From positions 1-5,500 of the forward strand of contig NZ_JAEQMG010000073.1 of the NCBI RefSeq assembly GCF_016680995.1: a DNA stretch of 5,500 bases, read 5' to 3'. The notes beneath the pieces are model-generated. The model searched no databases, had not been told where the DNA came from, and saw only the letters and a list, made by a program, of their open reading frames with translations. Of the stretch, positions 1 to 5,500 are shown in pieces. The position numbers were made by a program, and so were the translations under genes. The DNA is from Ruminococcus difficilis (lineage in GTDB: Bacteria > Bacillota_A > Clostridia > Oscillospirales > Acutalibacteraceae). Every line of letters begins with the position of its first letter. The first letter of the stretch is position 1.

Positions 1-651
1 GGCTATCAGTACATGAAGGAAAGCGGCACCGATTACTGGGAGATCCCGTATCTGCCGATCGACCCTGCCGACGTCGGCAGAGAGTACGAGCCGATCATCC
101 GCATCAATTCTCAGTCCGGCAAGGGCGGCGCGGCGTTTGTTATGAGCAACAACTTCGGCTACGATCTGCCCAAGCGCATGCACCCCGAATTTTCAAAGCT
201 CGTTCAGGCAAAATGCGAGGCTCTCGAGCGCGAGCTGATTCCGAAAGAGCTGTTTGAGGTATTCGAGCAGAACTACCTCGAGCACCCGATGAAGTACACC
301 CTCACCAGAAGAAAGATTTACGAGGAAAGCGAGTTCGGCAAGGACTACGTTCACTTCAAGGGCAGAATGAAGCTTGACGACGGCACCGAGCTTAAACTGC
401 AGGGTACCGGCAACGGCCCGATCGACGCCTTCTTCAACGCGCTGAAATCGGTCGGTATCGACAAGTACGAGTTCATCTCCTACAGTCAGCACGCGATTTC
501 GCAGGGTTCCGACTCAAAGGCGGTCTCGTACATCGAGCTGAGAAAGCCCGACGGCAAGAACATCTTCGGCATCGGCATTGACGCGAACGTAAACGTAGCT
601 TCGGTGCTCGGCGTTCTCAACGCCATCAACCGCGCGGAAGCAACCGAATAA
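1..651 (+). CDS. leuA: 2-isopropylmalate synthase, C-terminal part (5' end outside window)
   Basis: This enzyme joins acetyl-CoA to 2-oxoisovalerate to give 2-isopropylmalate, the first committed step of leucine synthesis in the cytoplasm. The reading frame is open from base 1, so the visible 216 residues are the end of a longer protein; the catalytic TIM barrel lies upstream. The visible part begins in the post-barrel linker with YWEIPYLPIDPADVGREYE and IRINSQSGKGG, wording typical of the long (class II, actinobacterial/fungal-type) LeuA. The last ~110 residues form the LeuA dimer/regulatory domain that binds leucine for feedback inhibition, with GTGNGPIDAFFNAL, HAISQGSDSKAVSYIEL and a final GIDANVNVASVLGVLNAINR. 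The protein ends at a normal place for the family and shows no frameshift. Leucine sensitivity is expected from the intact domain but is inferred. Nothing downstream on this strand belongs to the leucine pathway, so leuA is probably the last gene of its transcript. Confidence 0.95.
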   Translation, partial: GYQYMKESGTDYWEIPYLPIDPADVGREYEPIIRINSQSGKGGAAFVMSNNFGYDLPKRMHPEFSKLVQAKCEALERELIPKELFEVFEQNYLEHPMKYTLTRRKIYEESEFGKDYVHFKGRMKLDDGTELKLQGTGNGPIDAFFNALKSVGIDKYEFISYSQHAISQGSDSKAVSYIELRKPDGKNIFGIGIDANVNVASVLGVLNAINRAEATE

Positions 652-653
652 AA

Positions 654-719
654 TATGGGAACCTCTAATAATTCCTTACCGCGCATAAGCACGACATTGA
701 ATTATTTGAGACTCCCATA
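654..719. repeat. Long imperfect inverted repeat just after leuA
   Basis: The outer arms TATGGGA (654-660) and TCCCATA (713-719) pair perfectly. After an AC/AC internal loop, CTCTAATAATTC (663-674) pairs with GAATTATTTGAG (699-710) at 11 of 12 positions. The 24-nt centre can form a further 4-bp stem (CTTA 675-678 with TAAG 686-689). The structure starts 3 nt after the leuA stop codon and has no following T-run on either strand, so it is not a textbook terminator. It could be a 3' stabilising stem of leuA mRNA, part of a compound terminator, or a small palindromic mobile or REP-like element. The pairing is seen directly; the role is unknown. Confidence 0.7.
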
Positions 720-723
720 ACAA

Positions 724-756
724 CACCCCGTTCCGAAAAGAGCGGGGTGAAATTTA
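724..756 (+). terminator. GC-rich stem-loop, possible leuA terminator
   Basis: CACCCCGTTC (724-733) pairs with GAGCGGGGTG (740-749) over 10 positions, including one G-T pair, around a CGAAAA loop. The stem is strong, but the downstream tract AAATTTATC is poor in T, so intrinsic termination of leuA would be weak unless the preceding inverted repeat helps. On the opposite strand the stem is followed by TTGTTATG, also weak. Confidence 0.45.
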
Positions 757-762
757 TCGGAA

Positions 763-797
763 GCAAAGAAAAAGAGCGCTTCCGAAAGGAAACGCTC
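763..797 (-). terminator. Rho-independent terminator of the tRNA-Cys gene
   Basis: Read on the - strand, GAGCGTTTCC and GGAAGCGCTC pair at 9 of 10 positions around a TTTC loop (+ strand 774-783 with 788-797) and are followed at once by TTTTTCTTT (773-765). The stem starts 5 nt after the tRNA CCA end, so it fits the terminator of that single-gene transcript. An alternative 8-bp stem (757-764 with 778-785) overlaps it and could compete. Confidence 0.75.
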
Positions 798-802
798 ACG
801 CT

Positions 803-877
803 TGGAGGCGACAGGCGGATTTGAACCGCCGCATCAGAGTTTTGCAGACTCGTGCCTTACCACTTGGCTATGTCGCC
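803..877 (-). tRNA. tRNA-Cys (anticodon GCA)
   Basis: This 75-nt tRNA reads UGC/UGU codons. On the - strand the acceptor arm is GGCGACA paired with TGTCGCC, followed by discriminator T (the usual base for tRNA-Cys) and an encoded CCA at 805-803. The D arm is GCC-AAGTGGTAA-GGC, the anticodon loop CTGCAAA places GCA at 845-843, the variable loop has 5 nt, and the T arm is GGCGG-TTCAAAT-CCGCC. All stems pair except the first anticodon-stem pair, a C-T (27-43) mismatch that slightly shortens that stem. The gene stands alone with its own promoter (890-918) and terminator (763-797). Confidence 0.97.
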
Positions 878-889
878 GTAACAAATAGT

Positions 890-918
890 ATTATAGCATC
901 AAACGCGGTCTGTGTCAA
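890..918 (-). promoter_or_regulatory. Sigma-A/sigma70 promoter of tRNA-Cys
   Basis: On the - strand the -35 box is a perfect TTGACA (918-913) and the -10 box a perfect TATAAT (895-890). The spacer is exactly 17 bp and carries TGC immediately before the -10 (extended -10). The tRNA 5' end lies 12 nt downstream of the -10, so the primary transcript would have only a few leader bases. This is about as strong as a housekeeping promoter can look, as expected for a stable RNA gene. Confidence 0.9.
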
Positions 919-965
919 GGAGTTTTTTCAAAATCCTTTACATTATATGCGACGAAAGGAAAACT

Positions 966-1457
966 ATGCGTGATTTACTGAAATATGCCGCTGAATGTAT
1001 GGCGGGTCTTGACCGTTTGGGCATTCGATACGCCAAAGACGTTCGATTTACCGTGAACGCCCGTGCGACCTCGCGGCTGGGTCTTTGCCGCAAAAAGGGC
1101 AGTCAGTACGAAATCGAGATCTCTCACCTGCTGCTCGACGAGCGCACTCCCGAGGAAAGCCTGAAAAACACGCTCTGCCACGAGCTTCTTCACACCTGCT
1201 ACGGCTGTATGAAGCACACGGGCAGGTGGAAGGCTTACGCCGAAAGGGTCAACGCCGCCTACGGGCTGAACATAAAGCGCGCTGCAGCCGCCGGGGACAG
1301 AGAGATTCCCGAGGAGCTGCTGCCAAAGGCAAATTACCTTGTTCGCTGCGAAAGCTGCGGCACGGAATACGGCAGGCAGAAGCTGTCGCCGCTGATTCAG
1401 CACCCGGAGCGCTACCGCTGCGGCAAATGCAAAGGAAAACTCAATAGGATAAAATAA
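966..1457 (+). CDS. SprT-like zinc metalloprotein with C-terminal zinc ribbon
   Basis: This 163-residue protein belongs to the SprT-like family (relatives of bacterial SprT and the protease core of eukaryotic Spartan). The zinc/catalytic motif is HELLH at residues 72-76, with H84 in CMKHTGRWK as the likely third zinc ligand. A zinc ribbon follows, with Cys pairs C128/C131 (CESC) and C152/C155 (CGKC). Eukaryotic Spartan cleaves DNA-protein crosslinks; the role of bacterial members is poorly defined, so the substrate is not assigned. No signal peptide or membrane segment is present, so it is cytoplasmic. I chose ATG 966 because GAAAGGA (954-960) lies 5 nt before it and the conserved helix follows; an in-frame GTG at 912 would lie inside the divergent tRNA promoter and adds an unconserved-looking leader. 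No clear promoter could be picked out between the tRNA promoter and the start. The gene stands alone between divergent and convergent neighbours. Confidence 0.88.
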   Translation: MRDLLKYAAECMAGLDRLGIRYAKDVRFTVNARATSRLGLCRKKGSQYEIEISHLLLDERTPEESLKNTLCHELLHTCYGCMKHTGRWKAYAERVNAAYGLNIKRAAAAGDREIPEELLPKANYLVRCESCGTEYGRQKLSPLIQHPERYRCGKCKGKLNRIK

Positions 1458-1490
1458 AGGGTCCGGCAGTGCCGAACCCTGATTTTTTAT
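1458..1490. terminator. Bidirectional intrinsic terminator between convergent genes
   Basis: AGGGTCCGGC (1458-1467) pairs with GCCGAACCCT (1471-1480) at 9 of 10 positions around a 3-nt AGT loop. On the + strand it is followed by GATTTTTTATT, which terminates the SprT-like gene; on the - strand it is followed by TTATTTTAT, which terminates the VanW gene. The + strand T-run overlaps the stop codon of the - strand gene (1487-1489), and the stem starts directly after the + strand stop. Confidence 0.88.
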
Positions 1491-3166
1491 TCTCCTTCTC
1501 CGCCTGCTTCTTCGGGAACAACCGGAGGTTCCTCCTGCGAGCTTTGCGACGGAGTATCGCTTGAGGCGTCGCTGCTTGAAGGCGGATCTGTTTCAACAAC
1601 GGGATCGCTGTCGCTGCTCTGCGGAGTCGAGGACTGCGAACCGCCGCCGCCACCGCCGCCGCCGTCGTAATAGCTGTCGTTGTCGCCTGAACTGTTACTG
1701 TCGCTGCCTGAGCCGCCGAGCTTGGCATCGTTGTCAGCCGCGATGAACACAACGCCGTAATCCAAATCGTAGGTGGACTTGAAGAGCTCCTCGCTGTCTA
1801 CCTCCTTGCCGTCCTTGAGGTAGATTCGCCACGCTCTGACGGTGTAGGACTTGCTGCCCTGGTCGGTGACCTCGTTGCGGGTATGGATGTCGTCCCACTT
1901 GTCTGACTTAACCCCCCAGAACGAGGCGTAAAGCGTGCTGCCCTCAACCCTGCATTCGAGGAACATCTGATATTTTGTGGGATTGCTTAAAACGAGGTCG
2001 AGGTTGGGATAGTCGATAGTCGCGTCAAGACCCGTGGGAACGTAGGAAGAAGCCCACTGATGGTTGTGACGCTCCTCGATCTCCAGATTTGCGCGTACCG
2101 CCGCGTTGTAAATCGTGGAGCTTGCCTGACAGATACCGCCGCCAATGCCGTCGATGATCTTGCCCTCGGAAATTACATGGGCTGACTTGTAGCCGTTCGA
2201 CTCGAGGTTTGAGTCGCCTGTGCAGCTGTTGAACGACCAGTTTTCGCCCGGTTTGATAACGGAGCCGTTGCACGCGGAAAGAGCGACCTTCATATTTGAG
2301 GTGCCGTTTTCGGTGTTGGTGGAGTAGGTCTCGTAGGTTGAGAGCTTAACGAGCTTGGACTCAAGCGTTTCGGCGTCCATATCAGCCTTTAATGTCTCGG
2401 TAACGGCGGCGATCTTGCTTACGCTGTTGCCCTTGCTGAAACCGTCCTTGATCTTTGTGCTGAGATCCTTTGCGTCCACCTTGATTCCGTTAACCGCCTC
2501 CTCAAAGCTGAAACGGTTCTCGCTGTACGGCTTAAAGTCGGTCACATATGCGTTTTTAGGCTCGGAGTCGTTCTCCTCACAGAGCTTGCTGACGTTTTTG
2601 GTGATCGAATCGTCGACAACGGCAGCCGTTATTGTGTAGGTGGTCTTGCCGTTTTCGTCGGTCGCAAGCTGATTCTTCTCCGTGTCGCTCTTGATCTGAG
2701 CGAGAACGTCGTCTATATTATAGGTATAGGTGAAATCAGCTTCCTTGAGCTGAAAATTCTTTCCGTTGACGTCGATATCAAAGGTAATGGGAGTGACGAA
2801 CTTATCCTCGTTGCGCTCGAGAAGCTTTTTTGCAAGCTCCACGGTTCTGTTGGAAATGTCCACGCCCGAAACCACGGTGTTTTCAGCGTACATGAACTCT
2901 TCCGACTGCTTTGCGGCTTCGGACTCCTTGTTGAGATTCTGAAAAAGCAAAACTCCCGCAGCGCCCAAAACCACGACAACCGCAGCGGCGACCGCCGAGA
3001 TGATGACTATCTTCTTTTTTCCGCCGTTAGGATTAGAGGGGCCGCCGGCGCCAAAGCCGTCGCTGTAGCCTTCAGCGGCAATCGGCGTACCGGAGGAAAT
3101 ATCTATCAGTCCGTCGTTTCCCAGAACTACGTAGTCGTTGCTCTGATTACTATTGTTTATGCTCAT
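1487..3166 (-). CDS. Membrane-anchored VanW-domain protein with putative peptidoglycan-binding domain
   Basis: This is a 559-residue surface protein. Residues 1-52 are a polar cytoplasmic leader ending in KKK, and residues 53-76 are a hydrophobic anchor (N-in). Residues ~95-260 resemble the putative peptidoglycan-binding domain (PG_binding_4 type) usual in these proteins. Residues ~290-420 are the VanW domain: ENWSFNSCTG at 308-317, GGGICQASSTIYNAA at 342-356, ERHNHQWASSYVPTGLDATID at 365-385. A short beta-rich segment (441-467) sits where G5-like domains often follow. The tail (483-559) is low-complexity Ser/Asp/Pro/Glu with eight consecutive glycines at 502-509, probably a flexible wall-spanning linker. 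VanW is named from some vancomycin-resistance clusters, but its activity is unproven and no van genes are nearby, so resistance should not be inferred. The ATG is supported by AGGGGTG (3177-3171). Its own promoter in the AT-rich upstream region could not be fixed. Confidence 0.88.
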   Translation of the reverse strand: MSINNSNQSNDYVVLGNDGLIDISSGTPIAAEGYSDGFGAGGPSNPNGGKKKIVIISAVAAAVVVVLGAAGVLLFQNLNKESEAAKQSEEFMYAENTVVSGVDISNRTVELAKKLLERNEDKFVTPITFDIDVNGKNFQLKEADFTYTYNIDDVLAQIKSDTEKNQLATDENGKTTYTITAAVVDDSITKNVSKLCEENDSEPKNAYVTDFKPYSENRFSFEEAVNGIKVDAKDLSTKIKDGFSKGNSVSKIAAVTETLKADMDAETLESKLVKLSTYETYSTNTENGTSNMKVALSACNGSVIKPGENWSFNSCTGDSNLESNGYKSAHVISEGKIIDGIGGGICQASSTIYNAAVRANLEIEERHNHQWASSYVPTGLDATIDYPNLDLVLSNPTKYQMFLECRVEGSTLYASFWGVKSDKWDDIHTRNEVTDQGSKSYTVRAWRIYLKDGKEVDSEELFKSTYDLDYGVVFIAADNDAKLGGSGSDSNSSGDNDSYYDGGGGGGGGSQSSTPQSSDSDPVVETDPPSSSDASSDTPSQSSQEEPPVVPEEAGGEGE

Positions 3167-3307
3167 AATTCACCCCTGAATCACAATGCTCGTCTATAAA
3201 TAAGGTTAATTTTTCTTATTCTGATACAGTATTATTCTACAATAAAAAATTCCAAAAATAAATTGGTAAATAAAGAAATTTAATCGCTCATTTCATTTCT
3301 TTTTTTG

Positions 3308-3313
3308 TATAAT
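3308..3313 (+). promoter_or_regulatory. Possible second, upstream -10 element
   Basis: A perfect TATAAT inside GTATAATATTA (3307-3317) matches letter for letter the 11 bases around the main -10 box (3368-3378), 61 bp downstream. No convincing -35 lies 16-18 bp before it, so it may be a weak tandem promoter or chance in AT-rich DNA. Confidence 0.25.
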
Positions 3314-3325
3314 ATTAAAATTAGT

Positions 3326-3345
3326 CAGATATTTTAAATTATCTG
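3326..3345. promoter_or_regulatory. 20-bp palindrome abutting the -35 box, candidate operator
   Basis: CAGATA (3326-3331) and TATCTG (3340-3345) are perfect inverted arms around a centre that includes TTTAAA (3333-3338). Of the 20 bases, 18 match the reverse complement. It ends at the base before the -35 hexamer at 3346, where a dimeric regulator would contact or block RNA polymerase. The symmetry is seen directly; the binding protein is unknown. It could also act on the divergent VanW gene. Confidence 0.5.
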
Positions 3346-3374
3346 TTGAAATCCTCCGCGATAAAAAGTATAAT
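3346..3374 (+). promoter_or_regulatory. Sigma-A promoter of the glycosyltransferase-serpin operon
   Basis: The -35 box is TTGAAA (3346-3351, one mismatch), the spacer is 17 bp, and the -10 box is a perfect TATAAT (3369-3374). Transcription would start near 3381, giving a leader of roughly 54 nt before the ATG at 3435. Confidence 0.8.
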
Positions 3375-3434
3375 ATTATTATGTACATCTACAGCTAAAT
3401 AAACCCGAAACGTGAAAAACACAGAGGAATGGAT

Positions 3435-4565
3435 ATGAATATTTTAATTTTTACAGCGTCCACCGGCGGCGGCCATAAACGCGCGGCGGCTGCTATTGAA
3501 GCTAAAATTCAGTCGACGAGTCCCGAAACCACCGTTAACGTGGTCGACGGCATGAAGGCTATAGGCAAGTTTTACGACAAGACCGTTTGCAAGGGCTACC
3601 ATATTATGGCGACCAAAACTCCCTCCGTTTACGGCAAGCTCTACCGCCTCACCGACGAGAGCAAGCCTATTGCAAAGGCGGTTGTGAAGTCGAACGAGAT
3701 TATGGCTACAAAGCTCCTCGAGGTCATTGAGAAGTACAATCCCGATATCATCATAATCTGCCACGCCTTTATCACCAACATGGTTTCGCGCCTCAAAGGA
3801 AAAGGCAAAATTCACGCGAAGGTCATCAGCCTTATTACCGACTACGACTCCCACCGCACCTACATTTCGCCTAATATCGACGCGTTCGTTCTCGCCGAGC
3901 CGCAGATGAAGCGCAAGCTCTGCGAGGAGTACGACGTTCCCGAAAGCAAGATCTTTCCGCTGGGAATCCCGACCTTCGACCGCTTCTCGGTGAGCGAAAC
4001 AAAGGAGGAAATCTGTCACCGCGAAAGGCTCAATCCCGATTACCCGATCGTACTTATGATGGCAGGCTCCTTCGGCGTGACGGGAGTTCTCGATTTCTAC
4101 GAGCAGCTCGCAAAGAAAAGCGAGAAAATCCAGATCGTAGTCATCACGGGCAGAAACATCCGCCTTTTCGACCACCTCGACAAAAAAATCCAGGAGCTTG
4201 GCACCTCCAAAAACACAAAGCTTCTCTACTTTGTCGACAACGTTGAGGATTACATGCACATCGCCGATCTGATCGTTACAAAGCCCGGCGGCCTGACCGT
4301 TACCGAGAGCATCGCGTGCAGCCTGCCGATGGCTATTTACAGCGCCTTCCCCGGTCAGGAAGCGGACAACGTAGACTTTTTGCTCAAGCAAAACGCCGCT
4401 TTCCTTGTTGACAAGAAGAACGGCGCAGACGAGATACTTGAGCTGCTCCGCTCACCCGAAAGGCTCAGCGCAATGAAGGAAAGCTGCCGCAGACTCGCGC
4501 TTCCCAACGCGGCTGAGGATATCTTTAACCTCGCGAAAAAGCTCTACGGCGAGGATAATATATGA
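3435..4565 (+). CDS. UgtP/MGDG-synthase-type glycosyltransferase (GT28)
   Basis: This 376-residue protein has the two-domain GT-B layout of processive diacylglycerol glycosyltransferases (Bacillus UgtP is of similar length). The N-terminal MGDG-synthase domain starts at once with MNILIFTASTGGGHKRAA, the glycine-rich acceptor-side loop, and holds TDYDSH at 135-140. The link region has GIPTFDRF (177-184). The C-terminal nucleotide-sugar domain has MMAGSFG (208-214), the donor-binding TKPGGLTVTESIA (282-294) and PGQEADN (306-312). It probably moves glucose or galactose from a UDP-sugar onto diacylglycerol at the inner membrane face, making glycolipids; the sugar and number of units cannot be read. 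No transmembrane segment is seen, so it is peripheral. ATG 3435 is chosen because AGAGGA (3423-3428) lies 6 nt before it, while an in-frame ATG at 3429 touches that site. The stop overlaps the next gene's start as ATGA. Confidence 0.9.
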   Translation: MNILIFTASTGGGHKRAAAAIEAKIQSTSPETTVNVVDGMKAIGKFYDKTVCKGYHIMATKTPSVYGKLYRLTDESKPIAKAVVKSNEIMATKLLEVIEKYNPDIIIICHAFITNMVSRLKGKGKIHAKVISLITDYDSHRTYISPNIDAFVLAEPQMKRKLCEEYDVPESKIFPLGIPTFDRFSVSETKEEICHRERLNPDYPIVLMMAGSFGVTGVLDFYEQLAKKSEKIQIVVITGRNIRLFDHLDKKIQELGTSKNTKLLYFVDNVEDYMHIADLIVTKPGGLTVTESIACSLPMAIYSAFPGQEADNVDFLLKQNAAFLVDKKNGADEILELLRSPERLSAMKESCRRLALPNAAEDIFNLAKKLYGEDNI

Positions 4566-5500
4566 AAAAGCTTACGGCAATAATTTCCGCAGCGCTCTGC
4601 GTCTGCCTTGCGGCTTGCTCGTCTGCGGGCGGCTTCCCGGACAGCGAGATACTGTCAAACGGAGTAAAGCGCAGCAAGGATACCTCGGCGACCTTTAACT
4701 ACTCCGACGGCTGCCGCGAGGCTCCCTCGTCATACAACAGCTTCGCGAACACCGTTACGGGCTTCTCGCTGAAGCTTCTCAGAAATTCCTACGACGGCAA
4801 GGCGGTCTCGCTGACTCCGGCGAGCGCCGCGGTTCAGCTCGGACTGCTCGCAAACGGCGCGAAGGGCGACTCGCGCTCAGAGATCCTTCTCGCTCTCGGC
4901 GGAGAGCTTGACCTCGATTCATATAACACCTGCAGCTCGTACTTCAAGAGCCGCATGGAAAACGTCGGCAGGATCGCGCGCGCCCGGGAAACCGGCAAAA
5001 AGGACGGGACTAAAACCCTCACGCTCGGCGGCGCTCTGTTCATCAACGACAAGAGCGACATTAAAACCGCGTTTTTACAGGCAAACGCCGATTTTTACGG
5101 CGACGACATTATCCGCTACGACTTTTCTTCCGGCGCAGACAAGCTCACCGACTACCTCGGCGATAAAATCACCCTTTCGGGCGACGAGAGCGTCGCCTCA
5201 TACTCCGAGCTTAACCTCTCGGACGTCTGGCTTAACCAATCGCTTGAGGCTGAGGAGCTTTCGATGCAGAGCGGCAACGCGCGCGGAATAGTAAAATACA
5301 CCGCGAACAATCCGCTCAAGGCGCTTTTCATCATGCCCGACGGCGATTTCGACTCGTACGTCAGGAACTTCGACAGCGTTGAATACTCAAAGCTGCTCGA
5401 CAGCGTCGACTTTACCAAGCGTCAGGCGGCGGTGATTCCTCCGTTCCAAACCGAGGCGCAGACAGCCGAATTATCCTCTGTTCTCCAAAAAATCGGACTA
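4562..5500 (+). CDS. Serpin-like lipoprotein (3' end outside window)
   Basis: The frame stays open to the window edge, giving 313 visible residues. Residues 1-18 are a lipoprotein signal peptide (KK, hydrophobic core) ending in lipobox LAAC with C19 as the lipidated residue, so the protein should be tethered outside the membrane. Serpin features follow: FSLKLL (68-73, helix A), VSLTPASAAVQLGLLANGAKGDSRSEIL (82-109, helix B and the NGAKG turn), TLGGALFINDKSDIKTAFL to YGDDIIRYDF (154-188), LKALFIMPDGDFDSYV (252-267), and PPFQTEAQTAELSSVLQKIGL (293-313). Serpins trap proteases through a reactive-centre loop, which here lies beyond the window, so inhibitory ability and target cannot be judged. 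The stretch between about residues 195 and 260 looks ~30 residues shorter than in typical serpins. ATG overlaps the glycosyltransferase stop (ATGA), with GAGG at 4551-4554 as ribosome site, implying translational coupling. Confidence 0.87.
   Translation, partial: MKKLTAIISAALCVCLAACSSAGGFPDSEILSNGVKRSKDTSATFNYSDGCREAPSSYNSFANTVTGFSLKLLRNSYDGKAVSLTPASAAVQLGLLANGAKGDSRSEILLALGGELDLDSYNTCSSYFKSRMENVGRIARARETGKKDGTKTLTLGGALFINDKSDIKTAFLQANADFYGDDIIRYDFSSGADKLTDYLGDKITLSGDESVASYSELNLSDVWLNQSLEAEELSMQSGNARGIVKYTANNPLKALFIMPDGDFDSYVRNFDSVEYSKLLDSVDFTKRQAAVIPPFQTEAQTAELSSVLQKIGL

Noticed and set aside
912..965. Upstream GTG start adding 18 residues to the SprT-like protein
   Set aside because: It lies inside the divergent tRNA promoter, has no suitable ribosome site, and the ATG at 966 has GAAAGGA 5 nt before it.
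975..1403. Open frames on the - strand and in a second + frame across the SprT-like gene
   Set aside because: They overlap a gene with clear zinc-site motifs and lack recognisable domains or ribosome sites.
1640..1664. CCG/GGC repeat as a stand-alone repeat or array element
   Set aside because: It encodes the Gly-8 tract within the VanW gene and is in frame; it has no spacers or other array structure.
1487..3166. Vancomycin-resistance locus
   Set aside because: A VanW domain alone is common in Clostridia wall proteins; no vanHAX, vanR/S or vanY/Z gene is present.
3429..3434. ATG two codons upstream in the glycosyltransferase gene
   Set aside because: It directly touches the AGAGGA ribosome site, leaving no spacing; ATG 3435 has 6 nt spacing and begins the conserved MNILIFT strand.
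3444..4391. Long open frame (315 codons) on the - strand
   Set aside because: It is antisense to the glycosyltransferase, whose motifs are unmistakable. The translation resembles no family I know and is a by-product of GC-rich codon use.
4908..5418. Alternative + frame (4908-5291) and - strand frame (5152-5418) in the serpin region
   Set aside because: The serpin frame is open across the whole region and carries family motifs; the others are low-complexity Ser/Thr/Arg shadows.

Overview
The window looks like chromosomal DNA from a Gram-positive Clostridia bacterium, most likely a gut Oscillospiraceae/Ruminococcaceae relative. This is inferred from the gene types (long-form 2-isopropylmalate synthase, VanW-domain wall protein, UgtP-like glycolipid glycosyltransferase, serpin lipoprotein), from GC-rich coding DNA beside AT-rich spacers, from strong AGGA/GGGG ribosome sites and from consensus sigma-A promoters. 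Genus and species cannot be read from it.

Layout, left to right. Positions 1-651 hold the C-terminal part of leuA on the + strand, cut by the window edge. The 652-802 spacer holds three stacked hairpins: a long imperfect inverted repeat starting 3 nt after the leuA stop, a GC-rich stem-loop, and a terminator that serves the tRNA on the opposite strand. A complete tRNA-Cys(GCA) gene with encoded CCA lies on the - strand at 803-877, behind a near-perfect promoter. A SprT-like zinc metalloprotein gene (966-1457, +) diverges from it. This gene converges on a VanW-domain membrane-anchored protein gene (1487-3166, -), and a compact bidirectional terminator separates the two. An AT-rich divergent spacer (3167-3434) carries a good promoter (TTGAAA-17-TATAAT) with an almost perfect 20-bp palindrome directly upstream of its -35 box. 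The promoter drives a two-gene operon: a GT28/MGDG-synthase-type glycosyltransferase (3435-4565) and, overlapping it by ATGA, a serpin-like lipoprotein (4562 to beyond 5500), which is open at the right edge.

The right-hand 4 kb reads as a cell-envelope neighbourhood: a putative wall-binding VanW protein, a glycolipid-making enzyme, and a surface-tethered putative protease inhibitor. The co-transcription of the glycosyltransferase with the serpin, the apparently shortened middle of that serpin, and the palindrome at the operon promoter are the points most worth following. I found no CRISPR array, intact insertion sequence, phage gene or obvious defence system.
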